Both the position numbers and the translations under genes were made by a program. The notes beneath the pieces were generated by a model that was not told the origin of the DNA, did not search any database, and saw only the letters and a list, made by a program, of their open reading frames with translations. This document shows positions 1 to 12,800 of a stretch of DNA of 64,000 nt, piece after piece. Origin of the DNA: Bactericera cockerelli (Eukaryota > Arthropoda > Insecta > Hemiptera > Triozidae); NCBI GenBank assembly GCA_024516035.1, contig CM044957.1, forward strand, positions 48,025,001 through 48,089,000, given 5' to 3'. How positions within the stretch are numbered: position 1 is the stretch's first letter; each line of letters starts with the position of its first letter.

Positions 1-2
1 AT

Positions 3-323
3 GATGTCATTAAGGCCATTGAACTAATTAATAAAATTAGAAAAGAGGTCCCAAATATTTTGCACAAAGCGCAAAATAAGGAAAAGATTAGGTATGACAG
101 AAATCATAAACATGTAGAATTTTACCCCGGACAGTTGGTTCTCGTTGAGTTTCCCAATATACATGATAGGAATAACTCGAAATTCAATAGTAAAATCAAA
201 GGACCGTGGAAGATTTTAAGGAAAATTTCAGATGTGAATTATGTAATAAGATTAGAGCGTAATGGAAAAATGATCGATGACGTAGTACATATTGCTAGAA
301 TAAAACCATTCCATAGTCGTTAA
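3..323 (+). CDS. Ty3/gypsy-type retrotransposon integrase C-terminus (partial)
   Basis: The frame is open from base 3 to a TAA at 321-323, about 106 codons, and has no start because the element begins left of the window. It contains a tryptophan-bearing GPWKILRK segment followed by NYVIRL, a short gap, and VHIARIKPFH. This is the usual end of Ty3/gypsy integrases, the small C-terminal DNA-binding domain ending in a V-H-x-x-R-(L/I)-K-P-(F/Y)-H motif. No envelope-like frame follows. The call rests on this motif only, and clade is not assignable. Confidence 0.8.
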   Translation, partial: DVIKAIELINKIRKEVPNILHKAQNKEKIRYDRNHKHVEFYPGQLVLVEFPNIHDRNNSKFNSKIKGPWKILRKISDVNYVIRLERNGKMIDDVVHIARIKPFHSR

Positions 324-3100
324 TTTGAACAAAGATAATTTTATTTTATTCATGTAGAAGTTTTAGAAGTAAGGTACTAGAGTTTATAATCAGTTGGTAG
401 ATTTTAAGATGTTGTACTTTTAGTCTTAAGATATATGTATATATACGTCACTAGTTTGCAAAATGAATAATAGGTTACTAAAGCAAACTCGAAATTTGAT
501 ACAAAGTAGATACACATACGATTCTTGCACAAACGGGGCTGATAATTTTATTATTTGTTGACATTAGAATTTTACTTAGCAGGAAAAAAAAAAAAAAAAA
601 AAAAAAAAAATTGGTTTTGTTTACAGTAGAATGCATTGTCCTCAGACGAGAGCTGTCGCTATCCATTTCTTGTAATCCTATATCTTATACTCTTCATTTC
701 CTTAGTCCTATTATGTTTCCGTGTATGAATGAATGACTGCAAGATAAAAAAATATTATATTTTACATGTTTTTTGAGTTTAATTTGTTATTAAATTGAGA
801 ATTGAAATGAAAAGTGAGTCAGTTCAATAGAAGATGAATATACAAACTATACAAAATTTAAAGCAGTATTAAAGAGAAGATGAGATTTCTTACAAGAAGG
901 AATGATTAAAGGCTTCCAGCCAGAATTACACAAATCAAGAAGAAGTTAATATTTACATGCAGAATGTAAAGAAGTCTATCAGAAATACCACATTTGCAAG
1001 ACAATCAAACGGAGATTATCAGTTAGAGCGGAAAAAATTTCATGCCGGAAGAGTGCGGAATACAATAAATATAAATTACACTGAAGATGCAGTCTACATA
1101 TGGATCAGCAAATACTTATAGCAGCAGAAAACTGTATGAATTGTAACCAGTTGACATTGTTTGTTCCCATGAAATAAAAAAATGTTTTGTCTATTTGAAA
1201 TTTTCAATTACCTATGTATGTTTGTATCTTTGTATTCAAAAATAATCATGTATAGCTAATAAATGTGTTGCTGTATTAAACAATGTACTAACGAATAATT
1301 TCTTTTACAGTTGGCCAACTAAATAATTTATTTTATGGAAAGATGAAAATGGAACATATCTACTCGCGACATTCATAGTTAGAGACCTAGTTTTTGTTGA
1401 CTGCAGCTTCAAAAACTTAGGTATCTGACTCAAGCACGATCAAACATACAAACATAATAATAAAAATAGAAAGTAGTAATTAACACTTTTCAAAAATGAT
1501 CCATTCTCATTTCGCCTCATGTACTGTTTATAATTATTGATTGTTCTTTATGTTGATTATTATGCATTATTCATTTACCTTTATGTAACTATTTATCATT
1601 GTTTATTCTTATTGATTGAAAGTTTAGGCTACATTTAATTTTATGCCATTTGAGTAATATATTTTGTGTTTTATTACCAACTATTTTCCAGATGTCCTTT
1701 GAGAGCTCGACTGTTATTACAGTAAACTTGTCAGTACAAACAGTACCTAACTTAAGAGAGACTAAGCAGAACTCAAGAACTCAATTGACACTTCATATAC
1801 GACGAAATAAGACTGCCAAACATTGTATGTAAATAATGATGATTATCTTATTTAAGAAAATCATGCGTGATATGCTTCTGTGCAGTAACAATATTGATGA
1901 AGTAGAATGTTATGTAAAGTGTGTGTATACTAGTGGTGTTATTGACTCGAATGCGAGTGCAATAATTTTGGGCATCTGAGGGATGTGCCAGAACCTGAGG
2001 GCAGGTTCATTTTTTGAAGGGGTGGTAGATTTGTCACCGGAGCGACCTAGATATGAAAAAACAATGTGTTTGCAATTTTTGTAAACATGGGTCCTCCTGG
2101 CATGACAACGATAAAACCTCGAGGCAGTCGAAGTGAGTGAGTTCTAGCGAGTGGTTGAGTTCCTGCCGGTGAGTCCAATTTCCATCTACCTTATTATTTT
2201 CGATAGGCTCTCAGAGGACAACTCTATATTACAGTGTTACAACCTTCATTAAATAAATAATATATTTAAGGTACAAGAATTATTTAATTCTTTTTATTTA
2301 TCACTCATTTCTTTTCTTAAACACTAAGGCGCTTGTTGGAACTTTGTTAATGGTTCGAACTCTATATTTATAGAACCGCATCATTGGCAAGGATTCCGCT
2401 AACTTGTGTTCTTAGACGTTCCACCCCAAAAAGAGATTAGGACTGCCGGGGTCGGTAACAAGCTACAAGGCGGTATAAAGCAATGGCTTATTACCCTCAG
2501 AGTCTTATTATTATGTGGTCACAAACTCAAATCAAAGAGGAAAAATTCATGCATTGGGTGGGATTCGTACCAACGGATCCCTACGCTACATGGATTACCA
2601 GACTAGTGTTAACCACTTGACTACCAATGCACTTCAGATTTTTGGATAGAAAACACACTAGTTAATTTTGTGCTGACTAAATTTTACTGAGTATCATGAA
2701 ATTTTAACGGAAGGCATTTTTCCACAAAGTCATATTTTTGTATCGTGTAGTCAGTTTTGTTACTTCGAGACATTTTACAGTGAAACGAGCCAGAGGGAGG
2801 ACGTTTATAATTTACTTTTCAAGAAACAAAAATCAAAATTAAGTGATCACTCTGTATACATGATGAAAACTGGTATACATGGTATCAAGATTTAGAAAAA
2901 AAATTGGTCGAAAAAAAACCACCCTGAATGTAATATTTTGGTTTAAAAAAGTACTCAGGAATCATTTAGAAGTAAAATTATCAAATAAAATTCAGGTCGA
3001 TCCATTTAAAAATCGAAAGTTGACACCTCAATTTCTGACTTTTGAACCACCCTGTATAAAAAAAAATTCATAACTGAAACCACATAATTAGCACATGTAC
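324..3100. other. AT-rich non-coding stretch, 3' flank of the retrotransposon
   Basis: No host exon is recognisable on either strand. A run of about 29 A lies at 583-611. Positions 1980-2200 and 2330-2480 are less AT-rich and could belong to the long terminal repeat of the Ty3-like element, but a second LTR is not in the window. The missing last rictor exon was looked for here and not found. Positions 2870-3175 have the character of a decayed fold-back element (CACCCTGTATA-like ends). Confidence 0.4.
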
Positions 3101-3177
3101 CCTAGATTTTTTTATTTTTCAAAAACTCTTTCAGGGGCCGAGTAATTTGAGGTGTCCAAGTTACACCCTGTATATAC

Positions 3178-3385
3178 TGGTAGTCAAGTGGTTAAAGCGC
3201 TAGTCTGGTAATCCAGGTAGCGTAGGAATCCATTGGTTCGAATCTCACCCAGTGCATGAATTTTTCCTCATTAATTTGAGTTTGTGACTACATTACAATA
3301 AGACTCTGAGGATTAGGTGCTAGAAAATGCTTTGAGCATTATCCTCGTCTGGTGGTTACCTTCCACTAAAGAGAATTATTATTAT
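3178..3385 (+). mobile_element. tRNA-derived SINE, family A
   Basis: Head with A box (GGTAGTCAAGTGGTTAA) and B box (GGTTCGAATC), then TGCATGAATTTTTCCTCATT, GTGGTAGAAAATGCTTTGAG-like body and TATTATTATT tail. Other copies: 2484-2630 (-), 10742-10955 (-), 14371-14525 (+), 20097-20317 (-), 22772-22905 (+), 23711-23930 (+), 59760-59910 (+, partial), 63490-63612 (-), and partial bodies near 7580-7700 and 34815-34930. Confidence 0.88.
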
Positions 3386-3761
3386 TTTATTATGGACGTT
3401 AACTGGACAGATGTTAGTTTGTATTATTATTATTGATTTTTTTTAGAGTGTTATAATAAAATAGCCAGGCACGCGCCGGTATGGCAGCATAAAATCCTGC
3501 TAGAATTTTAAAATGTTAAGCATCAAAATTTCAAGTCAAAATTCTAGGAAGACATGACATCCAAAGAAGGCGTTTCAAGGACAAGCTCAATAAGGAGATG
3601 AGTGGAGAAAAACTGATTTTTTTAAAATAAAAGGCAAAAATGTTTTCGAAATAATGTAATGTAATGTAAAAAGCCTTTATTTGTACAATTAAATTTACAC
3701 ACTTTACACAATTAAAATAGCAAAAATTATTATTATAATAATAATATAATATAATACTTAC

Positions 3762-3888
3762 GTAAGAAGTCCTTGCTTGCAGGTTCTGAACAGGATAGGG
3801 TTGGCCATGAGCTCCGCCAGCCTGAGCAGTTCCTTCCTGACACTAGATCTGCTCTGGCTGCTTGAGTCCATGAGAGCCTTGGCGAAAC
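3762..3888 (-). CDS. rictor: rictor exon 28 (last one visible)
   Basis: 127 nt, phase 1 in, 2 out; acceptor CCTCCAG, donor GTAAGT. It encodes SVRKELLRLAELMANPILFR, then TCKQGLLT, matching L-R-K-E-V-L-R-L-x-x-x-L and the G-L-L-T motif of the Rictor C-terminal domain. The following domain is not in the window. Confidence 0.95.
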
Positions 3889-6800
3889 CTGGAGGAAGAA
3901 GATTTGTAGGATAATTATTATTATAATTGTCTGTCCCCTGGTACCTGTCTGTCCTGGTAGCTCAGTGGTAAAGGCGGCACTCTGTGAATCCACAGGTTCC
4001 AGAGGTCGTGGGTTCGAAACCCAGCCGGGACATGACAAGTTATCCTCCCATTTGGGATTTTTACCACATAATAATATGTCTTGAGCTTACTGCTGTAATA
4101 ATGGGACTTTATTAATAGGCCTTATCGGACAGTATAAATAAGGCGATATTATTATTATTTTAAAAAAATCAAGCAAGTTTTATTTACAATAAGAATATAC
4201 ATATCTCCCTTGCCTTTATCCCATGTTAGCTTATGTGTTGCTATTGGGGTCGGTATTGTTCAAACTCATGGTTGAGGTTGGTAGGATGGAGCACATTTTT
4301 TTTAATGGCTGGATGCCCTTCCTAACGCCAAAAATATATATTTACAATAATAATATATACACAGAATATTTACAATATGAAGTAGTCACCGTGGCAGAGT
4401 GAGTTAGCGCGCTAGGCATTGCACGCACGGTGACTTGGGTTCGATCCCTAGCGGGGCAGGAATTTTTCTGCTCTGTACTTGAATGTTCGGGGTCCACTCA
4501 TACCTCGTGAGGAGAAATGAGTAGTTACTTGTATGAGTAACGACCAATGGCGGCATTACCAGAGTAAAAAGAAATTAATGTAAGAGAATAATTCGAAATG
4601 TGAAGGAGGCTCTTAGTAATGCTGCGCTACTAACAAAAATTGTAAAGAGGTCTTGTGCTTCACCACAAATAAAATCATAAATACATATTTACAAAGTGAA
4701 ATTATTGAAATAAAACTAGTTCAAGGGTAGGACTAATGCCTACGGCATTCTCTTCCGATAAATTCCTATAAATCATATTGTGTATAAATAAAACGATAAT
4801 AAAAATATCGTCTTATTTCTACTGCCCGACAAGGACTTTTTGAGCAGAGAAGTGTGGGACTCAGATTACCTGACTAGGGCGTTAACCTGATGGGTCCTTC
4901 ATAATTATATGTCAAGACCATCTGTCAAATAAAATAAAATAAACCACTTGACTACCATGGTCATCACAACCAACTCGGCAAATCCAATGTCAACTATCAC
5001 TATCCAATGTTTTTTTTTCACTTGTAAATTACAGTAAATAATAAATAAAGCTTTATTTGGAATGAATTAGATACAAAATTACAATTAAAAAATAAATTAA
5101 CAATAATTAATAGTATTCCAATTCAGCGTGTTGCTGAGGTTTCACAGTAACTCACCAAAAGCAGTCGCATTGTCATGACTCGCCATGCTCTCGCCACTGC
5201 CAGGGGTGATCTCACTCAGGGCGGGAGTCTTGTGCTGAGGCCAGGGCACCAGGACGGGACTGTCCCCCTCCCCTCCCGCGCCTCCCCCGTAGCTGCTCTC
5301 CGTCTCTGAAACAGGCAAATAATTCATCAGTTAAACGCGAATGGATTTTTTTTTATTAGGATATTTATATTTTATTTTTATAAAATAAAATAAAATAGTT
5401 TACTAGACAAAAAAAAAAATTTAGACCTTATACCTACATTAAGTTTAATAATATTTGTAAAAATGGAACCTTTTATTTTTTTCCGTTATATTGTAAAAAT
5501 AAAATAAAAATATAAAAAAAAATTAATTTAGGAGCATTTTAACAAAATGAATGGGTTGGGTTGTTTTAGCCCAATGCAAACAAAAACAAAATGACAGAAC
5601 ATGGAAAGTTAAACAAAACGATTTAAAAATGTTCATCTATTTTTATTAATCCCTGTTTAACGTCCCCTGGCCAGACACAGGAACTGACCTGATCGGCTGC
5701 TGACTCACCTGATCGAGTGCTGACTCACCTGCTCGGGTGCTGACTCACCTGATCGAGTGCTGACTCACCTGCTCATGTGCTGACTCACCTGATCGGGTGC
5801 GGTGTATGGAGCTGGACGAGATCTTCCTGTTCCTCAGGACCTGGGATCTGTTGGGCGCATGCTTCACCACGCACAGGAGACAGCAGCTGCGGTCATGCTT
5901 GAAGCTGGGCCGCTGGGCCTCCTCTAGCTCGTTGTCGCTGTCGCCCGCCTCCTGGTCTGACGTGGCCTCCGTGGGCGCATCTGCAAGAAACATAATAATA
6001 ATAATTTTGTGTTAATCACTTTTGCGATATCACAACTACCTACTCAAACTCGCTCTACTAGAATCTACGATGAAGCCAGTACTTGAACCACCGACCTCCA
6101 GGTTACAAGTACGCCGCCTTATCGATCAAGCTACTGAGGTCGGAATAATAATAATAATAATATCGCCTTATTTATACTGCCCGATTAGGACTATCATCAA
6201 GTCCCATTATTCCAGCAGGAAGCCCCAGACGTATTATTATGTGGTAAAAATCCCAAATGGAGGATAACTTGTGCCCCCTTTACCACTGAGCTACCGGGAC
6301 AAACATGAGTTGAGCGCACGATTAGCTCGGAGTTAAGATGCTCTCGCCCATCAGAGGGGAGTTTATTTTAAATCAACAAGATGATAACATTTATAAGTAA
6401 AAAAAATCTTTCATCTGGACAGCATCTGGTAGTGAGCCAAGGATGCTGACCGCATTGCCCCTCTGTATGTATGTTGAGTTTATTAAACAAATTTAAGCAA
6501 GTTTTATTTACAATATAGTATACGAGTATGTATGTATAATTGTATATATTGTATATAAAGTACACTGACAAAAACAAAGTTGAAATTATTATGTAAAAAA
6601 AGGAATGAAACGAAATGAAAAAAGGATGCGAAACACTCAACTTTAAAACCTGAGGATTCACGCAACTTGCAAGCAAAATATGTGTGAGACATGGTCGTTA
6701 TCAGTCTCATAATTTTATGATGTAATTTACGTAACAAATTCTAAATATTCTAGTTTGTTTTTTTAAAAAAAAACATCTGGCTTGGTGCTACAAGATTCTA

Positions 6801-9800
6801 GCTTGGTTTCCGATCTAATCTACAATTCTATAAAAAAAATTTTTTTTTTACAAAAACGAACACAATACTTCCGATTTCTAACATTAGAAATATATCGGAA
6901 GTAATCGAGATTATCGAAGCGCATAGCAGTGCGCCAGGCCAAGTTCCAGCAAGCACGGCAGTGTATCTTTACAGGAACCGATTCACCCGTTTTTTCACAA
7001 CCTCATAACAAAAATTGTCCTAATATCATTAATAAGACATTGATTTTTTTTTTTATCTTTACGCTTAATTGAAGTGATTCGGTTCCATTGATCATAGAGA
7101 TATGAAATTTGGAACAAAGATTGTTCTAATATCATTAAAAAGACATTGAATTTTTTTTATCTTTACACTTACATGGATGAAACACATGTGATTTCTGTTG
7201 AGAGTGAATGGAGTCCAGGGGAGGGAACATCTGGGTCAGATGCAGTGGAAGACAAATGCCTTGATAACAGGGACCAGTGAACAGGTCGTCCGGCTCACTC
7301 TCGCCAACTGAAATTTAAAACATGTTTAAAATATAAAGGTGTTGTAATGTTCTTGTTGTTGTAGCCAGCTTGGCTACAGCTGGAGAGGTGAGTGATGGTC
7401 TCCAGCCAACTTTATTTCAAAGTTGGCTCGTCCTGAACCACATATTTCTATGTGCGATCAACCATCATTAGGACTTGGACTTTTCTTTATAATCCATTAA
7501 ACCCTTAGAAAACTACAAGCTAGCCTGGCTTGTAGGGGTTGGCTAGTACGTTCTCTGTTTATAGTCCTCTAGAGAGACCTAAGGTGTTATAATAATACTC
7601 TTTAGTGGAATGTGACCACCGAGGATGTTCAAAGCATTTTCTACCACCTCACCCTCAGTCTTATTATTATGTGGCAAATGAGGGATAATCCAAGCACTGG
7701 GTTAGATCCGATCCACAGATCATGCACAGAATTCACTGTATTGTTTATATTACAAATCTGGCGCCCGAAGTGATCTATAGAGTTTAACTATAGGATCAAA
7801 GATTTGATCTGACAGTCTTGTCAGATATACTCCCCGCCTTGTTGGCTGGGAGTATAGTGCTCCTATTTCAACCCAAAATTAAAGAACTAGATAAAACAAA
7901 CAATCCTTTGTACCCAGGAGCAGATGTGAAAACAAGTCTTAGCGATGAGTGTGATACACCCAGTAACTTATTACAGGTAGGTCGACCCTTTGGCCCCACT
8001 ATGCAGGACCTGCTGCTCAGGTAGGCTGCATGCAGTAGTCATGACTCTACTGCATGCAGCCATGACTTTAGTTTACACTCGGTAACTTACATGTAGATCT
8101 ACCCTTTGGCTCTACTATGCAGGACCTGCTGCTCAGGTAGGCTGCATGCAGTAGTCATGACTCTACTGCATGCAGCCATGACTTTAGTTTACACTCGGTA
8201 ACTTACATGTAGGTCGACCCTTTGGCCCCACTATGCAGGACCTACTGCTCAGGTAGGCGGCATGCAGTAGCCATGACTCTACTGCATGCAGCCATGACTT
8301 TAGTTTACACCCAGTAACTTACATGTGGGTCGACCCTTTGGCCCTACTATGCAGGACCTGCTGCTCAGGTAGGCTGCATGCAGGAGAGGACAAGAGGATT
8401 GGGATTCCTCTTCTTTGTTGGGCTGGATATCAGGTAGTTCGGTCACTTCAAACTGGCAGGGACTGAAGAGAAGAATATAAGAAGATTAACACAAAGGAAT
8501 TAATTAAGGGAATATGATTAATAAGGGATTAAGAAAACTTTAATAATAATCTAATGGAAGGTAATGGAGGCTTGTTAGGGTTGACTAGTCTGCTCTCTGT
8601 TTGTTATTAAATATTAAAATAATTATTGATAATGACATGTATACAGTACAAAGATACATATATGTCATACCATAGCGTGTAGAAATAAGTAGGGTGGAAA
8701 CCACCCCCCGCCGCGCGCCGGCCTGCATCATGGCATCCTCAGTGCTAGTATCGCAAAGGAGTCTCTTCTCCTCGTCCCTCACAAAATGTCTTCCCTTATC
8801 AAATGTAAACATAAATATATCAAATGTAAACATAAACATAAATAGACCGCAAGATATATTCTACTCCTTTGCGAATGGTGTCGCGCTATGTGGCGTTTCC
8901 ATGCAACTGGGGTTCGGGTTCGTTTCCTCACTTCTTAATTTTACACGCTTTGGTCATTCTGTCATACGATAAAAAATTAATGTAGTACAGATAATGCTAA
9001 CAAAGGAATGGAAAAAATTGGAAACAAACAAACCGAAATAAATAAATTAATATACACACACTCAAGGGCGGGATTATTGCCCATGGCAATCTCTTAAAAT
9101 GCTCAACTCTTCTAACCACAGGATCAATAATGACTTAGCGGATGTATGTCCTAAATGCAACTTAGGACCACATGACACCATACATCTCTTCAACTGTGCA
9201 GCCAATACAACTGACTTGTCTCCCACTGATCTATGGGCACGCCCCAAGGAGGTAGCTCAATCCCTACAACTACCAGTCTCGGAGGTGTTGGGAAATCATT
9301 AGCTGAAAGCCCCTGTCGCTACAACAACAACATGGCAATCTCTTCCACCCAACCCTTTGTGTGTACTCACGCGGGCTGGTGCATGTACTTGGCGGAGAGC
9401 TTGGGCCGGAGGAGGGGGGACATGCGGGTGCTCTCAGAGAAGCTGATGAGGTCCAAGGAGAGGGAGGGGGAGGGGTGGGGGTGGGGCCGGAGACTCCGCA
9501 GGGAGAGGAAGGTGGAGTGGCCCAGCGAGTACTGGCTCATGAGACGGGTGCGGAGACTGAAGCTGTCTGCAAGGTGAGAGGAACACAGGTGTTGTTTATA
9601 ATATAATACAAGGAGTACTGGCTCATGAGACGCGTGCGGAGACTGAAGCTGTCTGCAAGGTGAGAGGAACACAACAGGTGTTATTTTTCATAAGGTTCAT
9701 AGAAATTCAAACAAAAAAATAAAATCAAAGTGATTTTTATTATTAATTTACATACGATACATTTATCGTATAAATGTTTATATTATTAATATTATTAATT

Positions 9801-12800
9801 TACATAGGATACATTGTTTTATTTAGAATCAATATTCAGTTTACAAAGCAACACTTTCCCTAAGCAGCCTAAGCTAATACAAAAAATGTGGGCTTCTAAG
9901 GAAAAAGTTCTAGTAAAATTTAGTACGCAGGTTCATAACAGGGTTTTAAAAAAATCATTCCTTAAAATTACCAATATACTATTAAAATTTACAACGGAAT
10001 AGATTATACATTTTTATAGGCTGAACATTGCTTTTCACTGCATGGTCTTATCACAACGGAGATTTCACGTTTTACCCCCGTCTGGAAACTTCTACTCACA
10101 TTTACCTACACTAGCCTAAGTGGGGCCGGGAATAGCCAGCATGGCGAGGATTCGCAAACTTGCTTCACTAAATCTTTGTTGAACTTGGAACTCGAATTAC
10201 CGACCTCCGGGTTACGAGTCCGCCACCTTGTCGATCAAGCTACTGAGGTCGGTATCTTTTTTTTTCTCTCAATGGTTTATTGATGTTTCTCAATTCAAAA
10301 TAATTGTGATACACAACAAGTCAAGAACTGTTTTCAACACAATTGTTAAACACAAGTCTTTGGGGAGTAATAATAATAATAATATCGTCTTATTTATACT
10401 GCCCGATTAGGACTATTAAGCCCCATTATTCCAGCAGTAAGCCCAAGACGCATTATTATGTGGTAAAAATCCCAAATGGGAAGATAACTTGTCATGTCCC
10501 GGCTGGGTTTCACAGAGTGCTGCCTTTACCACTGAGCTACCGGGACTGACAGACAGAGTACCTCATTAAACGTTCAACTTACTTCGATGTTTGGATGTAA
10601 TATTACTGCTGTCAGCTGGTTTAGGATGCACAGACTTCATGGTGGCTATTGATCCTATGCTGGGAATCGGACTCAGCGTTTGATGAATTTTCTCTCTGTA
10701 AGGGGAAAAAATAATGTTGCGTATCTATCCACCTGATATAATTAATAATAACATTCTTTAGTGGAAGGTAACCACCAGGCGAGGTTAATGCTCAAATCAT
10801 TTTCTACCACCTAAACATCAGAGTCTTATTATTATGTTGTCACAAACTCAATCTAATGAGGAAAAACAAATGCACTGGGTGGGATTCGAACCAACGGATC
10901 ACTACGCTACCTGAATTACCAGACTAGCGCGTTAACCACTTGACTACCAATGCACATGATATCAACAATAATCCTCACGGAAAAAGATCATACCAGGGCC
11001 TCAATCCAGAAAACACTCTCCCTCTCAAATTTCACAAAATCTACCTTCTACCACCACCTAACCCTCAGAGTCTTATTATTAAGGGTCACAAACTCAAATT
11101 AATGAGGAAAAATTCGTAATCTTCACGAAAGTGTAAATACATTTCTTTGATACATTTATAGACATCAAGTTAATTGTTTCTCTGAGAACTATTAATTTGT
11201 GATGAGACTTGATTACATACCCAATAGCATATTTAGGTACGTGGCTGGAATCACAGGAACTTACACCGCTCGTGCTGCTATCTGTACAACAGCTGTCAGA
11301 TCTACTTTTCTTACACACATCACTCATCCTGTGGAAAACACAAAATTAACAATGTAATCAGTTCTATTTGATGCCAGCGCCGATGCCGCATTGAAGGCAC
11401 CAGTTCTCGTAGGACCACCGAAGTTAAGCAACGTCCAGTGAGATGAAGACTTCAGCATTCAGTGATATCACTGTACAATACAATACGTGATTGCCATTGA
11501 AAAGTAAATAATTAATTAAAAATGATGATGATAATGACCTCTTTGACACCCTTGAGAGTAGGGGCTTTCCTTGTAAGCCAAGGAATTGTTGTAAGCCAAG
11601 GAATTGTAATTAAAAATAAATAAAAATAAACGGAATAAATAATTCTTAAAACTACGATTTCAACACGCCAACTGCCACTCGCCTCATATCGGACTGTTCA
11701 TCCGTCACATGACTCTGCCCGTCCGCGGTGATGTCCCAGGAATCACTGACAGTCTCCGCCTTGCTCTCGCTGTAGGAGCGGAAGTGTTGAACATGAACCA
11801 CACTCGACTCGTGAGGCAGTGTTGCGGACCGCCTCTCTGATGAGGTCCTCTCTCGGTTTCGGAACCAGTGGAGCTGGGTATCCACGGTTGGTCGTTCTGG
11901 GGGAATAAAAAAAAGTTATCATATTGTGTTAACACTTTCACTTTCGTGACATTAAATCAAATAGAATCGTTGGCGTTAGGAAAGCCATCCTGACGTAAAA
12001 TGTGCCACAACCAACCAACCTCAACAATTATTATTATTATGAAACTCTTTATTAAAAGACCATATCGTCGGTTGGAAGATAAAACTGACCATCTGCATTT
12101 GGTCATTGAAATCTCCACCAGTCTTTAAGGTAAAAATTGTTTTTTCGCTTTTTCCCGCGCATATGTTTGAATACTACCGAACTTTTGATTTTTTGCCAAG
12201 GAAATTTGAGAAAATAATGATCATCTGTCACTTGGTCAGTTTTACCTTCTAGCCGACGATATATACAAACAAATAATGATAAAAATTAATATACAAAATT
12301 GACAATATCAATATAAACAGGAAAAAAATAAACAAAATATATACATATTATGTCCTAACTAAAGGGCGGGGTTCTTGCCTATGGCAATCTCTTCCACCCA
12401 ACAATAATGTTGAACAATGCCGACCTCAAGCCGGTTTGGGAAGAATTCCGGTCTCTTTCATCTTTCTCTTTATATCCATCTTTGACTATACAAGGGGCCA
12501 ACTCACCCGGGGCCAAGCAGGTTTGGGAAAAAATCCGGTCTCTTTCTTTTTTCTCTTTATATCCATCTTTGACTATACAAGGAAACTCACCCGGGGCCAA
12601 GTCGCCCATGAAGAAGAGGGGTGTCACGTGATCACTGGACTCGGAGCTCTGAGCCTCAGGGGAGGGAGAGGGAGGGGTGTCCAGAGGAAACTCGGCGGGC
12701 GCCAGGGGGGGCCACAGCTCATGGCGGTTCTGACGCACCGACATCCAACCTGAAAATTTGAATGTAGATTAGAAACCTCTATAAAACTCGGTCGTCAAAA

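Noticed and set aside
3950..4035. True tRNA genes at several SINE heads
   Set aside because: Each is followed by a conserved SINE body and tail and occurs in several copies; none folds as an intact tRNA on inspection.
8323..8373. 51-nt version of micro-exon 24 using TGCATGCAG
   Set aside because: It leaves phase 2 and hits a stop in exon 25 unless a poor acceptor is also used there.
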